Assembly (NCBI GenBank): GCA_030533445.1
Contig: CM060062.1
Span: 23,395,329 to 23,459,328 of the forward strand
DNA from: Cyprinodon diabolis
Taxonomy: Eukaryota > Chordata > Actinopteri > Cyprinodontiformes > Cyprinodontidae
Direction of reading: 5' to 3'
Length of the DNA: 64,000 bases
The translations under genes and the position numbers were made by a program. Below the pieces are notes generated by a model. That model was given only the letters and a program-made list of their open reading frames with translations. It ran no database searches and was not told where the DNA came from. This document shows positions 63,267 to 64,000 of the stretch, piece after piece. Numbering within the stretch: position 1 is the first letter of the stretch; every line of letters begins with the position of its first letter.

Positions 63267-64000
63267 CTGGAAGAAAAAAGCAACATGTGTTTCCATATTG
63301 TTGAATAGTTTTTAAACATCTTCTAAACAGTACGTCAAATTGCAATATATCATATATTTATGTATTTAACAATTTCGAAGTAAAAAAGAAAAAAATCATA
63401 CATACAAAACACCCAATACATTTTGAGGGGTTCACTTTCTTTTTTTGCTGGATGAAAAGATTTACAATCTTGATTTTGCGAAGTAAACTTTAGGATTCTT
63501 CAAAATCGCAGATTGAAATGTTAAACAAAACATGACGGACAACTTTAACAAAATGTGTGAAATGTGAGATAGTGAGGATCTGCCAAAACAGAGCCAATGT
63601 GCAATGTCTAGAAGATATACTTTCTTTACACCTGAGAGAACTTTGCCTGAGTTTTACTATTTCCCTCCGTTTTATAAATTACAATTGTTTTTGATTTCGG
63701 CCAAACAGTCTGAGACCAAAGATACTAATGTAGTAAATGGTAACTGTAATTCGCAAAAGTTTGCCAAACTATGCAGACAACGCCAAATTCAATGTGTATA
63801 AATCACCTTAAACATACATAAATCACCTTAAATCTCTGTGTTATTTCTTTTTTTTTTTCTTGATCCTGTATATATTCCATGCACCTTTTCCCCCTTTTGG
63901 AACCTTCTACTGACTATTGAGCCGATTTGACATGTGAATTTCTCCACTGTAAGATCAACAAAGTCTCTTATCTTATCTTAAACTAGAAAAAATCTTTAAA
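63267..64000. other. Intron of the 56-63 kb gene, to the right edge
   Basis: AT-rich, with no further exon found on the minus strand and no recognised repeat. The preceding exons of the gene must lie beyond 64000. Confidence 0.45.

Overview
The window is vertebrate nuclear DNA, almost certainly from a teleost fish (probably a spiny-rayed species; I cannot name it). It has multi-exon genes with GT-AG introns from about 70 bp to 12 kb, fish-type DNA transposons, LINE and SINE tails, and no prokaryotic gene organisation. Most of the sequence is AT-rich intron or intergenic DNA. I support four protein-coding loci and about twenty repeat or mobile elements.

Layout. (1) 1-23.6 kb, minus strand: fifteen exons of an LMBR1L orthologue (lmbr1l), from its start codon at 23374 to the left edge, where the last exons are cut off. 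Its introns hold a hAT element with an exact 8-bp target duplication (3781-5072), a LINE 3' end split by a later insertion (7886-9008), a Tc1 relic (9470-9790), a nearly complete Tc1 element with 202-bp inverted ends and two in-frame stops (12034-13645), and a second hAT fragment (about 16.1-16.6 kb). (2) 23.6-27.2 kb: head-to-head intergenic space between lmbr1l and wdr13, mostly filled by a 1.4-kb element with terminal inverted repeats and a piece of ORF (25448-26838). (3) 27.1-36.5 kb, plus strand: a complete wdr13 gene, with nine coding exons that give 482 residues colinear with human WDR13, and a hAT-type MITE in its last intron (35075-35423). (4) 36.5-45.4 kb: gene-poor, with a retroelement relic carrying an SGNH-esterase-like fragment, a perfect 18-bp hairpin and a Tc1 relic. 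(5) 45373-46581, minus strand: intact gpr173 (SREB3) orphan receptor in one coding exon. (6) 46.6-56 kb: 5' flank of gpr173 and a repeat cluster. This includes a palindromic MITE with nine GAATTC sites and a hAT-type element with an 8-bp duplication whose interior is mainly a 42-bp minisatellite. (7) 56-63.3 kb, minus strand: the last three exons of an acidic, Ser-rich protein with a hydrophobic C-terminus. I do not recognise it with confidence; a PPP1R3-type subunit is a weak guess based on location.

The genes do not form an operon or pathway. WDR13 and GPR173 both lie on human Xp11, so part of the neighbourhood may be conserved synteny (from memory, not checked). I found no clearly new cellular system. 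The most notable items are the minisatellite-bearing hAT element, the layered palindromes of the 25.4-26.8 kb element, three exact GTCACGTGAC palindromes (one at the presumed wdr13 promoter), the three decay stages of Tc1 elements, and the unidentified tail-anchor-like gene.
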